DNA from: an uncultured Alkaliphilus sp.
GTDB lineage: Bacteria > Bacillota > Clostridia > Peptostreptococcales > Natronincolaceae
Length of the DNA: 64,000 nucleotides
Reading direction: 5' to 3'
NCBI GenBank assembly: GCA_938074565.1
Contig: CALJEQ010000006.1
Coordinates: 248,001-312,000 of the forward strand
This document shows positions 18,668-28,009 of the stretch, piece after piece (the first letter of the stretch is position 1; the number at the start of each line of letters is the position of its first letter). The position numbers and the translations under genes are program-made. Below the pieces are notes generated by a model. That model made no database searches, was not told where the DNA came from, and saw nothing but the letters and a program-made list of their open reading frames with translations.

Positions 18668-19306
18668 CTATGCTCTAATGGTTTTAGTCATAACTTTTTG
18701 TCCATCAATTACTTCTTCATTAAAACCCATTTTCTTTAAATAGTTTAAATGTTTTTCATTGTTGGAGTAAGTATAGAACCGCTTAAAGCCTAAATTAATA
18801 AAATATTTTTGATAATCATTAAAGATATATCCACCAACCTTAAAATCTCGATAAGCAGGAACAGCAAAGTCCACATCAATTACTAAAGTTTCAGAGTCTT
18901 TTTTTGTAGCAATAAAGATTCCTGCTGGTACAAGGTTTCTTAAGATATAAAAACCTATAGTATCTTTAGTAAACTTACCAGTATAAGAAGACGATGAAAA
19001 TCTTTTAATATCCTCTTTGTAAAAATCTAAAAATGCCTTTAAGTATTGGTCTTCTTTACCCATTTCAATTACTTTAAAATATTCTTTTTCAGAATAAATT
19101 TTGGTAAGATAATAAATATTAATAATAAAGATAAATGAGTTAATGACACCAACGGGTAAAGCACCTATGGCAAATCCGTAAATAGCGAATAAGAAAGAGC
19201 CGAAAAGGTTGTAAATTCTAAGTTTTACAATGGAACTCATAAGTAATGAGATTGCAACTAGGACTGAGGCCAAGTAGCCTAACCATTCTAATAATTGATA
19301 GTTCAT
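18668..19306 (-). CDS. YgjV-like membrane protein with C-terminal GNAT-like region
   Basis: A 212-residue protein. The N-terminal 75 residues form three hydrophobic helices with the pattern EWLGYLASVLVAISLLMSS typical of YgjV/DUF-type inner-membrane proteins. The C-terminal soluble part (about 85-212) ends in GFKRFYTYSNNEKHLNYLKKMGF, which resembles the end of a GNAT acyltransferase fold. Function unknown. Single minus-strand gene with an AGGAGG-like site before the ATG; it shares a terminator with the SASP gene. Confidence 0.65.
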   Translation of the reverse strand: MNYQLLEWLGYLASVLVAISLLMSSIVKLRIYNLFGSFLFAIYGFAIGALPVGVINSFIFIINIYYLTKIYSEKEYFKVIEMGKEDQYLKAFLDFYKEDIKRFSSSSYTGKFTKDTIGFYILRNLVPAGIFIATKKDSETLVIDVDFAVPAYRDFKVGGYIFNDYQKYFINLGFKRFYTYSNNEKHLNYLKKMGFNEEVIDGQKVMTKTIRA

Positions 19307-19465
19307 GTTTATTCCTCCATCATATGTTTTTTTTAAGTGATGTAATATAAATTAAATTACTTCACAAAAATATATTATATTTTATAAAATAAGTTTTGTC
19401 TATTTAAACTTAAAATATGTTAAAATGAAAGTAATAAAATAAAAATTATAAAAGAGGTGTAAAGC

Positions 19466-20311
19466 TTGTCATTACATATTGGAAAAATTAATCAACTTAA
19501 AGTTGCTAGAAAAACTAAATTTGGTGCGTTTTTAGAAACCACTACAGGTAAAGTTAAAGAAGATGTATTATTACCTCAAAAAGAGGTTACAGAAGAATTA
19601 TTAGTTGGAGATATTGTGGATGTTTTTGTGTATTTAGATACATTAGATCGATTAACTGCCACTTTTAAAAAACCCTACGGTGAAGTGGGGGGGTTAGCTT
19701 ATTTAAAAGTTGTTGATGTTACTGGAATAGGTGCTTTTTTACATTGGGGACTAGAAAAGGATTTACTCTTACCCATTAGTGAGCAGACTACAAGGGTAAG
19801 AAAAGGAAGTTCTTATCTTGTAAAAATTTATGTAGATAAAAGTAGTCGCCTATGCTGTACAATGCATATAGACGACGATCTAGAAATAGCTTCATCTTAT
19901 CAAACTGGTGAACTAGTAAAAGGAACAATCTATAGTATCAACCCAAGATTAGGTTTATTTGTAGCTATAGATAATTTATATTATGGGTTAGCCCATCAGT
20001 CAGAAGTGTTTAAGAGATATGAAGTAGGGGATCAAGATACCTTTAGAATTATTAAGGTTAGGGAAGATGGAAAGATTGACTTATCAACTCAAAAGTTAGC
20101 TTATCAACAAATGGACGAAGATGCTGAGAAGCTACTTTATTTACTTAAACAGCAGGATGGCTTTTTACCGATAAATGATAAAACTGACCCTAAAATAATA
20201 GCTCGTTATGCACCTATTAGTAAAAGTGCTTTTAAAAGAGCATTAGGGAAACTTCTAAAGGAGAAAAAAGTAGTTCAAGATAGTAATGGAATACGTTTGT
20301 TAAAAAAATAA
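19466..20311 (+). CDS. CvfB/YitL-type S1 RNA-binding protein
   Basis: A 281-residue cytoplasmic protein made of consecutive S1-like OB domains (about residues 1-65, 70-135, 145-215) and a winged-helix C-terminus (about 220-280) with ISKSAFKRALGKLLKE. This is the CvfB family, studied in Staphylococcus as an RNA-binding regulator. The TTG start at 19466 is supported by AGAGGTG at 19453-19459. Monocistronic, with a strong terminator downstream. Confidence 0.85.
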   Translation: MSLHIGKINQLKVARKTKFGAFLETTTGKVKEDVLLPQKEVTEELLVGDIVDVFVYLDTLDRLTATFKKPYGEVGGLAYLKVVDVTGIGAFLHWGLEKDLLLPISEQTTRVRKGSSYLVKIYVDKSSRLCCTMHIDDDLEIASSYQTGELVKGTIYSINPRLGLFVAIDNLYYGLAHQSEVFKRYEVGDQDTFRIIKVREDGKIDLSTQKLAYQQMDEDAEKLLYLLKQQDGFLPINDKTDPKIIARYAPISKSAFKRALGKLLKEKKVVQDSNGIRLLKK

Positions 20312-20333
20312 TTTGCTATAAAATATTAATTGT

Positions 20334-20365
20334 AAACCCCACCTGCTATGAAACAGGTGGGGTTT
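20334..20365 (+). terminator. Intrinsic terminator after the cvfB-like gene
   Basis: AAACCCCACCTG and CAGGTGGGGTTT form a 12-bp perfect stem with loop CTATGAAA. Confidence 0.85.
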
Positions 20366-20679
20366 CATCTATAAAATTACTAAATAATTAAATAAGTTTT
20401 GAAAAAAAAATCAAATCGATAAACAGAAGAACCTGATTTTGTACTGGTAAATTCTCTAGGTAAGAACCTATTGAAAAAATTAGAAAATTGAGAGTGTTAG
20501 AAATGTTTTATGTAGTATTATGTAAAAATAAGTGTTACAATATTATATTATACGTCTATTATTACATAAAAAATAAAAATATTGTAAAAAAATCAGTGGT
20601 GATACAGAGTTATAAAGGGGGAGGAATAGACGAGTAAGCTACTTAAGTTGAAGGTATAATAATTAAAGGGGGAGTAAAC
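20366..20679. other. Intergenic region before glycosyltransferase 2
   Basis: AT-rich, no gene recognised. A TATAAT at 20655-20660 could be a -10, but it is only a few bases from the ribosome site, so the real promoter is probably further upstream. Confidence 0.35.
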
Positions 20680-21888
20680 ATGAAAAAAATAATGTTTGTT
20701 AGTTTTCCTGGGTCAGGCCATATTAATCCTTCGATCAATCTATGTAAAGAATTGGCAGACAATAATGTAAAAGTTCTTTATTATACATTTGAGAAATATT
20801 ATCCTAAATTCAATGGAATTAACATAGAACTATGTAGTTATCCAAAAGAGTTTGTCAATTATTACGATGATATAAATAAAGTAATTAGCAAAGATTACTC
20901 AAAGCATTACAGTGCATTCTCTTTATTAAACTTACTTTATACATTTGCAGAAAGACTGGTTTCATTTTTTATTGAAGAGATGGATCGTGTAAAGCCAGAT
21001 TTAGTGATTGGAGATCCCTTTACTATTTGGGGTAAAGCAGCAGCTCGTTATCACAATATTCCGTTAGCCAATTTCTTCTGTACTGCTATGGGTGATTTTT
21101 TATATTTGAAGAAGTCACCAGCTCATCAATGGGGTACAGTTAAATCATTTTTTCTAGATTTTCCTCATTTAATCAATTTTACTAAAACCAAAAAACGAAT
21201 TGATAAAAAAATTGGTAAATTAATTGATAAGCCAACAGACGTTTTAGCCCATCAAAATAATTTTACTATGGTAATGACTTCTAGAGAATTGCATCCCAAT
21301 GGAGATTTATACCCAGACAATGTAAAATTTGTAGGACCAGCTCATGTAGAAGACACTCAATTACCTGATGTTAGAGATACAATATTTATTAGTATTGGAA
21401 CATTAGTCAATAGTGATACATTCTGGGATATATGTATTGAAGCAACAAAAGATTTGGGGTATAAAGTTGTTATATCCTTTGGAGGTAATAAGGACAACAA
21501 AGTAACTAAAGACATACCTAGTAATATAACAATACATAATAATTTATCATTGGAAGACTATCGAAGTATTATAAAAAAATCTGTATTATTTGTTAATCAT
21601 GGTGGCTTTAATAGTATTAGCGATGCTATCCTGTATAGAACACCTTTACTGATTTGTCCAGCTACCGTAGAAAACACCAGTAATGGTCAAATGCTTGAAT
21701 CTTATGGATGTGGTTTACTCTATCCTTATAAAAAAATTGAAGTAATAAAATTACGTAAAAAAATACTTGAAGTAATTAACAATGACAATACCAAGAGACA
21801 ATTGGAAATATACAGACAGTCTTTTTTAAATTCAATGGGATATAAAACCGTTGTAAAAGAATTAATAAAAGAATTTAACTTGTTGTAA
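20680..21888 (+). CDS. MGT-family UDP-glycosyltransferase, copy 2
   Basis: A 402-residue GT-B enzyme, collinear with copy 1 over its whole length (KKIMFVSFPGSGHINP at the start; NHGGFNSISDAILYRTPLL in the donor site; YGCGLLYPYKK near the end). The residues after HGG read SDA instead of the usual acidic EA, as in copy 1 (TDS). GGGGGAG precedes the ATG. Unlike copy 1 it stands alone, with its own upstream region and a hairpin downstream. Acceptor and sugar are unknown; the pair may modify related molecules under different control. Confidence 0.85.
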   Translation: MKKIMFVSFPGSGHINPSINLCKELADNNVKVLYYTFEKYYPKFNGINIELCSYPKEFVNYYDDINKVISKDYSKHYSAFSLLNLLYTFAERLVSFFIEEMDRVKPDLVIGDPFTIWGKAAARYHNIPLANFFCTAMGDFLYLKKSPAHQWGTVKSFFLDFPHLINFTKTKKRIDKKIGKLIDKPTDVLAHQNNFTMVMTSRELHPNGDLYPDNVKFVGPAHVEDTQLPDVRDTIFISIGTLVNSDTFWDICIEATKDLGYKVVISFGGNKDNKVTKDIPSNITIHNNLSLEDYRSIIKKSVLFVNHGGFNSISDAILYRTPLLICPATVENTSNGQMLESYGCGLLYPYKKIEVIKLRKKILEVINNDNTKRQLEIYRQSFLNSMGYKTVVKELIKEFNLL

Positions 21889-21933
21889 GTTAGAAATTTG
21901 ATAAAAATTACAATTGAAGTTGAAATAAAAAAA

Positions 21934-21985
21934 GGGAGATTCTGTGTTAGACATCCAATAAGAGGTTGTTGACACAGAAGCTCCC
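21934..21985. terminator. Stem-loop between convergent glycosyltransferase 2 and DUF4236 genes
   Basis: GGGAG-ATTCTGTGT near 21934 pairs with ACACAGAA-GCTCCC ending at 21985. An A-run on the left gives a U-tract for minus-strand transcripts. Confidence 0.6.
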
Positions 21986-22021
21986 TATATAATTTAAGTT
22001 TACTTTTTAAATCTGTAATGT

Positions 22022-22990
22022 TTAGAGAATACTAATTAAATTACCTACACCACCAGTTTTAATTAGTTCCATAATTTCAGATGTTTTTTTATATCCAGAT
22101 TTAGCACTATATACCCTTGAAAAACGTTGTTTAGCAAGACTGTTTTTACCAAGTTTAGCATAGGCAATTCCCATCTGATAGTGGGCATCAATAAAAGGCT
22201 CTTCCATACTTCTTTTTCTTCCAATAGCATCTTGAAAAGCATGGATGGCAGATTCGTATTGGTTCATTCCCATAAAGCTTAAACCTTTAAAATAACTTTT
22301 CCATAGTCGATTATCTACATCAGATAACTTTGCGTTTTCTAAAGTTTCAGCAACTTGTAAAGAGAAATGAAATTCAAGGTTTTCCAAAGCTAATAATATT
22401 GTGTTCACTTTAGCTGACCAGTAAATTGGCATATTATCCACAGTATCAATAAATTCTGCAAAAAAAGACTTATAAGTTGAGTAGGCGGCGGAATCATCTT
22501 CTAAATTAAGATAACATTCTGCTTTAATTAAATTTAATTTACAATCACTTTGGGGATGTTGAAGTACATAATTGATGGCTTCAATACATTCTTTAAATTT
22601 TTTAGATTGATAGTATTTTGTTATATTTTTATAATGAACCACTGCTGGGTCCGTTTGTTTTCTCCATGTAATTTTACTGTAAATAAACATAGCACCTATC
22701 GGCAGTAAAATTGGTTTTAAAAAACTAATAAAGATACATAAAATACCGATTCCACCAAGAATAGATTGATAGGGATAGAACTTGCTTCTAATTTCCTTTG
22801 GTGCTTCTATTGACAACATACTTGTAATTGGATTATTTTCCATCACTTCTAATTTTGACTTGGACAAAGACTTTCTTTTACTAGAGGACTTTTTACCTTT
22901 AATACCACCACTAATGCTAACTCCCTTTTTATTAATGTTCAGTTTTACGCCTTTTGCTAGGGAAACACTCTTTCTAAATCTAAAACCCAT
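22022..22990 (-). CDS. DUF4236 protein with membrane helices and TPR repeats
   Basis: A 322-residue protein. Residues 1-35 (MGFRFRKSVSLAKGVKLN, then KKGVSISGG) are a DUF4236 domain, a small beta-rich module of unknown role. A hydrophobic segment at about 75-100 is membrane-inserted. The rest is helical with TPR-like repeats (YYQSKKFKECIEAINYVL; GMNQYESAIHAFQDAI; YAKLGKNSLAKQRF). It may be a membrane-bound scaffold; no function is known. The gene is monocistronic on the minus strand, with AGGAGG before the ATG. Confidence 0.75.
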   Translation of the reverse strand: MGFRFRKSVSLAKGVKLNINKKGVSISGGIKGKKSSSKRKSLSKSKLEVMENNPITSMLSIEAPKEIRSKFYPYQSILGGIGILCIFISFLKPILLPIGAMFIYSKITWRKQTDPAVVHYKNITKYYQSKKFKECIEAINYVLQHPQSDCKLNLIKAECYLNLEDDSAAYSTYKSFFAEFIDTVDNMPIYWSAKVNTILLALENLEFHFSLQVAETLENAKLSDVDNRLWKSYFKGLSFMGMNQYESAIHAFQDAIGRKRSMEEPFIDAHYQMGIAYAKLGKNSLAKQRFSRVYSAKSGYKKTSEIMELIKTGGVGNLISIL

Positions 22991-23265
22991 AGTAATCCTC
23001 CTTATGTTATAGTAGAATAATCAATAATATATAAACAATAAATATTAAATAATAACTGTACTGTAAATAAATAATTTATAAAATACAATAATACATGTTA
23101 TTAAATTATGTTATTAAACTATGGAAATTTAAGAAAGTTATTCGTTTAATATTAATAATTATAGTTTTAATATAAACAAATTGCAATGAAGTAATTGTAG
23201 AATCGACACTTTTTTTCCCGGGAAATACACTGTAACGACATAAAGACTAATGCTAATAGTATAAA

Positions 23266-23294
23266 TTGACGTCCTTCAACAAAGGTATTATATT
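23266..23294 (+). promoter_or_regulatory. SigA-type promoter, distal, for the ECF S component
   Basis: TTGACG (23266-23271), 17-bp spacer, TATATT (23289-23294). Confidence 0.55.
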
Positions 23295-23356
23295 GTCATA
23301 AAAAGATTGTTTTAAGAGAGGTAATAAAAATTAAAAAGTTGAACTTTGTCTTTATA

Positions 23357-23370
23357 TTGTACCCGTACAA
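23357..23370. promoter_or_regulatory. Palindrome, possible operator
   Basis: TTGTAC-CC-GTACAA, perfect 6-bp arms, located between the two promoter candidates. It could bind a dimeric regulator or form an RNA hairpin. Confidence 0.3.
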
Positions 23371-23398
23371 AACAATAAAAAATGTTGAGTATAAACCC

Positions 23399-23427
23399 TT
23401 TACAAATGGTACAGCTAATGATAAAAT
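23399..23427 (+). promoter_or_regulatory. SigA-type promoter, proximal, for the ECF S component
   Basis: TTTACA (23399-23404), 17-bp spacer, TAAAAT (23422-23427), 60 nt before the start codon. Confidence 0.55.
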
Positions 23428-23487
23428 AAATTTGAAATAAATTAATGCGATACAATATACATACAATTTAGAAAGGGGAAATGGGAG

Positions 23488-24009
23488 ATGAAAAAAAATT
23501 CAACACAAGATATAGCTATACTTGGTCTATTAACAGCACTGGTGGCTGTTTCTACAATGATGATTAAAATACCTATTGTAGCTACCGAAGGTTATATTCA
23601 TATGGGAGATAGTATGATTTTTCTAGCGGCTATCATGTTTGGTAGAAAAAAGGGTGCTTTATCTGCTGGAATAGGTTCTGCTTTAGCGGATATTTTGTTA
23701 GGTTACACCCATTGGGCGATACCAACTTTAATCATAAAAGGAGCAATGGGTTATTTAGTAGGTCTAATAGCAGAGCAAAACAGCGAAAAATTAGTAAATG
23801 TGAGAAATATAACAGCTCTAACTGTAGGAGCTTTATGGATGGTGGTGGGCTATTTCTTTGGTGGTGCTGCTTTAAAGGGAAGTTTTGCAGTTTCCCTTAC
23901 AAGTGTTCCAGCAAACTTAGTTCAAGGTTTTGGTGGTATTTTTATTTTTATACCAATAGGAATTGCATTGAAAAAAACAAATTTCTTCAAGAATTATGTT
24001 TTTAAATAG
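23488..24009 (+). CDS. ECF transporter S component
   Basis: A 173-residue integral membrane protein with about six hydrophobic helices. The N-terminus (DIAILGLLTALVAVSTMMIKIP, then GYIHMGDSMIFLAAIMFG) matches the DUF1393/HmpT-PdxU-like group of substrate-capture subunits of energy-coupling-factor vitamin transporters. The energising module (EcfA1A2T) is not in the window, so this is a solitary S subunit using a shared module. The vitamin is not determinable from sequence alone; thiamine precursors or pyridoxine are typical of this group. GGGGAAATGGGAG precedes the ATG. Confidence 0.82.
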   Translation: MKKNSTQDIAILGLLTALVAVSTMMIKIPIVATEGYIHMGDSMIFLAAIMFGRKKGALSAGIGSALADILLGYTHWAIPTLIIKGAMGYLVGLIAEQNSEKLVNVRNITALTVGALWMVVGYFFGGAALKGSFAVSLTSVPANLVQGFGGIFIFIPIGIALKKTNFFKNYVFK

Positions 24010-24022
24010 GCAGTGGAAAATT

Positions 24023-24064
24023 GTGGGTTATATATCTATAACTTAGAAGGATAAAAACCCACAA
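24023..24064 (+). terminator. Stem-loop after the ECF gene
   Basis: TGTGGGTT pairs with AACCCACA across a loop of about 25 nt; only a weak U-tract follows. Confidence 0.5.
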
Positions 24065-24081
24065 GTTTATTCGTTATAGTC

Positions 24082-24130
24082 AAAGTCAGCATGTTTACGT
24101 ATTTTAAATACGTTGTCATAGCTGACTTTT
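24082..24130. terminator. Second stem-loop in the ECF-prfC gap
   Basis: AAAGTCAGC and GCTGACTTT form the outer stem and ACGTATTT/AAATACGT an inner stem. A TTTTGTTG tail follows on the plus strand. Confidence 0.55.
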
Positions 24131-24254
24131 GTTGTATCTATAATCTAAAGGTTTGATTAGTCTTAATTTTGATGACTTTGTCAATAATCTTAATGGAGAT
24201 AACAAGTTTTTTTGAATTAATTTTTAGAATAGGTAGGATATTAGCATTAGAGAA

Positions 24255-24283
24255 TTGACATAAAAGGAATAAAAAGATAAAAT
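24255..24283 (+). promoter_or_regulatory. SigA-type promoter of prfC
   Basis: Consensus TTGACA (24255-24260), 17-bp spacer, TAAAAT (24278-24283), 57 nt before the ATG. Confidence 0.75.
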
Positions 24284-24339
24284 CAAGAGGTCGAACATAT
24301 ACAATTATTATAAATTTTTTATATAAAGGAAGAGGAAAA

Positions 24340-25953
24340 ATGTCAGAACAAGCATTAAGTTTTATTGATGAAGTAAAAAGAAGAAGGACTTTTGCAATTA
24401 TCTCCCATCCCGATGCAGGGAAAACAACCCTTACAGAGAAGTTACTGTTGTACGGAGGTGCAATTCGTTTAGCAGGATCAGTTAAATCAAGAAGAGCACA
24501 AAAACATGCGGTTTCCGACTGGATGGAAATAGAAAAACAAAGAGGTATTTCCGTAACCTCCAGTGTGCTACAATTTGATTATGATGGTTATTGTATTAAT
24601 ATTTTGGATACTCCAGGACATCAGGACTTTAGTGAAGACACTTATCGAACTTTGATGGCAGCCGATAGTGCAGTGATGGTAATTGACTGTGCTAAAGGGG
24701 TGGAGGATCAAACAAAAAAATTATTTCATGTTTGTAAAATGAGGGGAATACCAATTTTCACCTTTGTTAACAAGCTTGACAGAGCAGGTAAAGACCCTTT
24801 TGAGCTAATGGAAGAAATTGAAAAAGTATTAGGTATTCAGTCCTATCCAATGAATTGGCCTATTGGTACAGATGGAAATTTTAAAGGTGTGTACAACCGT
24901 CAGAAAAAACAGATTGAAGTCTTTGGTGAAGGAAATCATGGACAATCAATGGCTAAAACAGTATCTGGTGATATAGCAGACGAAAACCTAAAGGGATTGT
25001 TAGGGGAATGTCTTCATAAACAACTAATTGAAGAGTTAGAATTATTGGATATGGCAGGAGATGAGTTTAACTTAGATAAAATATTAAAGGGTGAGTTAAC
25101 TCCTGTGTTTTTCGGTAGTGCCATGACAAATTTTGGTGTACAACCTTTCTTAGAAGGATTTTTAGACTTAACCACACCACCTACTCCTCGTGTTAGCGAT
25201 AAGGGAGAAGTTGATCCAGGAACTGAAAACTTTACTGGTTTTATATTTAAAATACAAGCAAACATGAATCCAACCCACCGAGACAGAATTGCTTTTATTA
25301 GAATTTGTTCTGGAAAGTTTGAAAAGGGAATGACAGTTAACCATGTGCAAGAAAATAAAAAGATAAGACTATCCCAACCTACACAATTTTTGGCACAGGA
25401 TCGTGTCGTTGTGGAAACTGCATATCCTGGCGACATCATTGGGGTTCATGATCCAGGTATATTTAAAATAGGAGATTCCTTATGTGAAGATTCATCAAAG
25501 GTGCAGTATGAAGGTATTCCTATTTTTGCACCAGAACACTTCGCAAAAATCTTTGCTAAAAATTCCCTTAAAAGAAAACAATTCTTAAAGGGAATATCTC
25601 AGTTAGCTGAGGAGGGAACAATTCAAGTATTTAAACGACCCTATATAGGTGTGGAAGAATTAATTGTAGGGGTTGTGGGTGCTTTACAGTTTGAAGTTTT
25701 AGAGTATCGTCTTAAGAATGAGTATGGGGTTGATATTGTTATGGAGACCCTGCCTTATAGACATATTAGATGGGTGGAACAGGAGAATTTTGATAGAGAC
25801 AACTTTGGTATAACAATGGATACATTAATTGTACAGGACGAAGAAGAAAGACCTGTATTATTATTCCAAAATGAATGGTCTATTGAACGGGTTAAGGAAA
25901 GAAATAAAGATGCAATTTTAAGAGATATTTCTTTAAGAAAAGCTAAATACTAA
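24340..25953 (+). CDS. prfC: Peptide chain release factor 3
   Basis: A 537-residue translational GTPase that recycles RF1/RF2 from the ribosome after termination. G1 is SHPDAGKTTLTEKL (about residue 20), the switch II/G3 motif is DTPGHQDFS (about 88), and G4 is NKLD (about 143). The RF3-specific features include SDWMEIEKQRGISVTSS and a C-terminal domain to LRKAKY. Length is normal for RF3 (about 530). AGGAAGAGG precedes the ATG, and a consensus promoter and terminator flank the single gene. Confidence 0.96.
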   Translation: MSEQALSFIDEVKRRRTFAIISHPDAGKTTLTEKLLLYGGAIRLAGSVKSRRAQKHAVSDWMEIEKQRGISVTSSVLQFDYDGYCINILDTPGHQDFSEDTYRTLMAADSAVMVIDCAKGVEDQTKKLFHVCKMRGIPIFTFVNKLDRAGKDPFELMEEIEKVLGIQSYPMNWPIGTDGNFKGVYNRQKKQIEVFGEGNHGQSMAKTVSGDIADENLKGLLGECLHKQLIEELELLDMAGDEFNLDKILKGELTPVFFGSAMTNFGVQPFLEGFLDLTTPPTPRVSDKGEVDPGTENFTGFIFKIQANMNPTHRDRIAFIRICSGKFEKGMTVNHVQENKKIRLSQPTQFLAQDRVVVETAYPGDIIGVHDPGIFKIGDSLCEDSSKVQYEGIPIFAPEHFAKIFAKNSLKRKQFLKGISQLAEEGTIQVFKRPYIGVEELIVGVVGALQFEVLEYRLKNEYGVDIVMETLPYRHIRWVEQENFDRDNFGITMDTLIVQDEEERPVLLFQNEWSIERVKERNKDAILRDISLRKAKY

Positions 25954-25971
25954 TACTAGTAAGATATTAAT

Positions 25972-26001
25972 AAAAACCTAGCCATTTTTGGTTAGGTTTT
26001 T
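25972..26001. terminator. Bidirectional terminator between prfC and HD gene
   Basis: AAAAACCTA (25972-25980) pairs with TTAGGTTTTT (25992-26001), with loop GCCATTTTTGG; U-tracts on both strands. Confidence 0.85.
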
Positions 26002-26481
26002 CTAATGTAAATCATCATATTTTTGTAGTATTTTAATATCCCTTTCAGTGGCATCACTTTGATGATGCAACAGTACAATATTAAGAACATATTCCTCTGA
26101 ATTTAGTTTTTTTAGAAGTTCATAACCCCGTTGTGGATGGGATAATTGATCTTCTATAGCTTTTTTTAGGAAGGCTGGTAGATACTTTTTTTCAATATTT
26201 AGTTTTTTAGCTACTACAACAAAAGACTTGTTAATGAGGGTAAGGTTAGTACCTACTTTCCCTACATCATGTAGAAGAGCTGCTTTAATTAATTTTGTGT
26301 TTTGTGGCGTTTCTAATAGACAACCATAGGCTACGTTTAAACTATGATATTGTTCGCTGAGCCTTAGTTGAAAGAAAAGTTCTTTTTCAGTTTCAGTTAA
26401 GTATTGATTAAGGAAATGTTTATCTTCATCTGTAACCTTTGCCATTAATCCATTATAAAATTGTTTTACTCTATAAAACAT
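26002..26481 (-). CDS. HD-domain phosphohydrolase
   Basis: A 159-residue HD-domain protein. The metal ligands are visible as H46 in SEQYHSLNVA, the HD pair in ALLHDVGK, SHPQRGYELL and VLLHHQS. This is the HDIG-type layout of small metal-dependent phosphohydrolases. The nucleotide or other substrate is not known. The monocistronic minus-strand gene ends directly at the terminator shared with prfC. Confidence 0.8.
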   Translation of the reverse strand: MFYRVKQFYNGLMAKVTDEDKHFLNQYLTETEKELFFQLRLSEQYHSLNVAYGCLLETPQNTKLIKAALLHDVGKVGTNLTLINKSFVVVAKKLNIEKKYLPAFLKKAIEDQLSHPQRGYELLKKLNSEEYVLNIVLLHHQSDATERDIKILQKYDDLH

Positions 26482-26746
26482 ATAGTACCTCTATTCTATT
26501 AAATATTTTACTGTTTTTAGTTTAAAATGCCCTAACTAATATTATTATATATTAAAATAATGAATAAAAATATAAGAAAGGTTACTAATAAATCTTTGAC
26601 TAAGAAATGTACTATTAGTTGCTAGTTTTTAAATAATATCTACTAAATTTAGTTGAATTATTTACTTAATGATTATGAACTTTCTATTTAGGCTATAAGA
26701 ATATATAATAAATAAAAAAGGTGAAAAATAAGATAGGAGTGATTAA

Positions 26747-27688
26747 ATGAAGGCACTATTTACATATGACTATGGAAAAGAGAATATGAAGGCCATCGAA
26801 AATTTAGGCTACAATATATTAATGATTAACGAGAAGAATATTGTTTATCAGGAAGAAATGAGGGATGTGGAGGTTTTAGTATGCTATAACCCCTTCGACA
26901 CTTTAGATATAAGTAAGATGACTAATTTAAAGTGGATACAGCTTTCAAGTATTGGTGTTGATCAAGCCCCTAAGGAAGAGGTTGTTAAACGTAATATTAT
27001 TTTAACAAACAACAAGGGTGGTTACAGTATTCCTATGGGGGAATGGGTAGTACTAAAAATGTTAGAGATATATAAGAAAAGTACTACATTCTATCAACAG
27101 CAGAAAAATAAAATATGGAAAATGGATACATTTTTGTTGGAATTATATGGTAAAAAGGTTGCTTTTATTGGAACAGGTAGCATTGCCCAAGAATCAGCCA
27201 AAAGATTACAAGGGTTTGATGTAGAAATCTTAGGAATTAATACAAATGGCAGTGATACAGAATACTTTAATATGTGTTATCCCATTAGTCAGTTAGATGA
27301 GATTTTAGCCATTAGTGACATTGTGATACTAACCATTCCCCATACCATAAAAACCCACCATCTTTTTAATCAACAACGTTTATTGAAATTAAAGAAGGAT
27401 GCAGTGTTAATTAATGTTAGTAGAGGAAGTATCATTGATGAAGAAGCTTTAATTAGTACTTTGTCACAAGGTCATATAATGGCAGTGGCTTTAGATGTGT
27501 TTGAAGAAGAACCTTTAGCGAAGGATAGTCCTTTGTGGAGTATGGAAAATGTATTAATTACTCCCCATAATTCATGGATTTCGGAAATGAGAAACCAACG
27601 GAGATTTCAGATGATATATGATAACATGAAAAAATATATAAATAATGAAAAACTTGTAAATGTGGTGGACTTAGAAAAGGGCTATTAA
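26747..27688 (+). CDS. D-2-hydroxyacid dehydrogenase family protein
   Basis: A 313-residue NAD(P)-dependent oxidoreductase of the phosphoglycerate dehydrogenase/D-isomer 2-hydroxyacid family. The Rossmann motif is FIGTGSIAQESAKRL (last Gly of GxGxxG replaced by Ala). Catalytic Arg is in NVSRGSIIDE, Glu in VFEEEPL, and His in TPHNSW. It lacks the C-terminal ACT domain of SerA, so it is not a canonical phosphoglycerate dehydrogenase; the substrate is unknown. AGGAGTG precedes the ATG. Single gene. Confidence 0.85.
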   Translation: MKALFTYDYGKENMKAIENLGYNILMINEKNIVYQEEMRDVEVLVCYNPFDTLDISKMTNLKWIQLSSIGVDQAPKEEVVKRNIILTNNKGGYSIPMGEWVVLKMLEIYKKSTTFYQQQKNKIWKMDTFLLELYGKKVAFIGTGSIAQESAKRLQGFDVEILGINTNGSDTEYFNMCYPISQLDEILAISDIVILTIPHTIKTHHLFNQQRLLKLKKDAVLINVSRGSIIDEEALISTLSQGHIMAVALDVFEEEPLAKDSPLWSMENVLITPHNSWISEMRNQRRFQMIYDNMKKYINNEKLVNVVDLEKGY

Positions 27689-27782
27689 TAATAAAAAGAT
27701 AAATAAATGTAATAACATGGTTACTCCTACCCATATATATTTAGTAATAGTTATATAAGAAGTTATTAAGGGGGGGAGTGCC

Positions 27783-27968
27783 TTGTTAGCATGGATTGCT
27801 TTAATACTTATTATTATTGGAGGATTAAACTGGGGATTAGTGGGCTTATTTAATGTAGATTTGGTGGCTAGGATTTTTGGTGGAACTAAAAATCCTGTAG
27901 CAAGATTAATCTATATAGTTATTGGGTTATCAGCATTATATACACTATTAATGGTTTTCTTTAGGTGA
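27783..27968 (+). CDS. DUF378 small membrane protein
   Basis: A 61-residue protein with two hydrophobic helices separated by a short loop (WALILIIIGGLNWGLVGLF then VDLVARIFGG), the DUF378/YuzA pattern. Function unknown. The TTG start at 27783 is supported by the G-rich GGGGGGGAGTG stretch just upstream. A strong hairpin terminator follows. Confidence 0.85.
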   Translation: MLAWIALILIIIGGLNWGLVGLFNVDLVARIFGGTKNPVARLIYIVIGLSALYTLLMVFFR

Positions 27969-28009
27969 TGATTAAGGGATGATTTAAGATAAAATCTATA
28001 AGTTCGGTA

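Larger units (their letters stand above)
22991..23487. other. Divergent intergenic region with two candidate promoters and a palindrome
   Basis: No gene seen. It carries two SigA-like promoters directed to the ECF gene (23266-23294 and 23399-23427), and between them the palindrome TTGTACCCGTACAA (23357-23370). No known riboswitch consensus was recognised. Confidence 0.5.

Noticed and set aside
23712-24005. 97-codon frame overlapping the ECF gene in another frame
   Set aside because: The ECF frame has membrane-protein conservation; this one does not.
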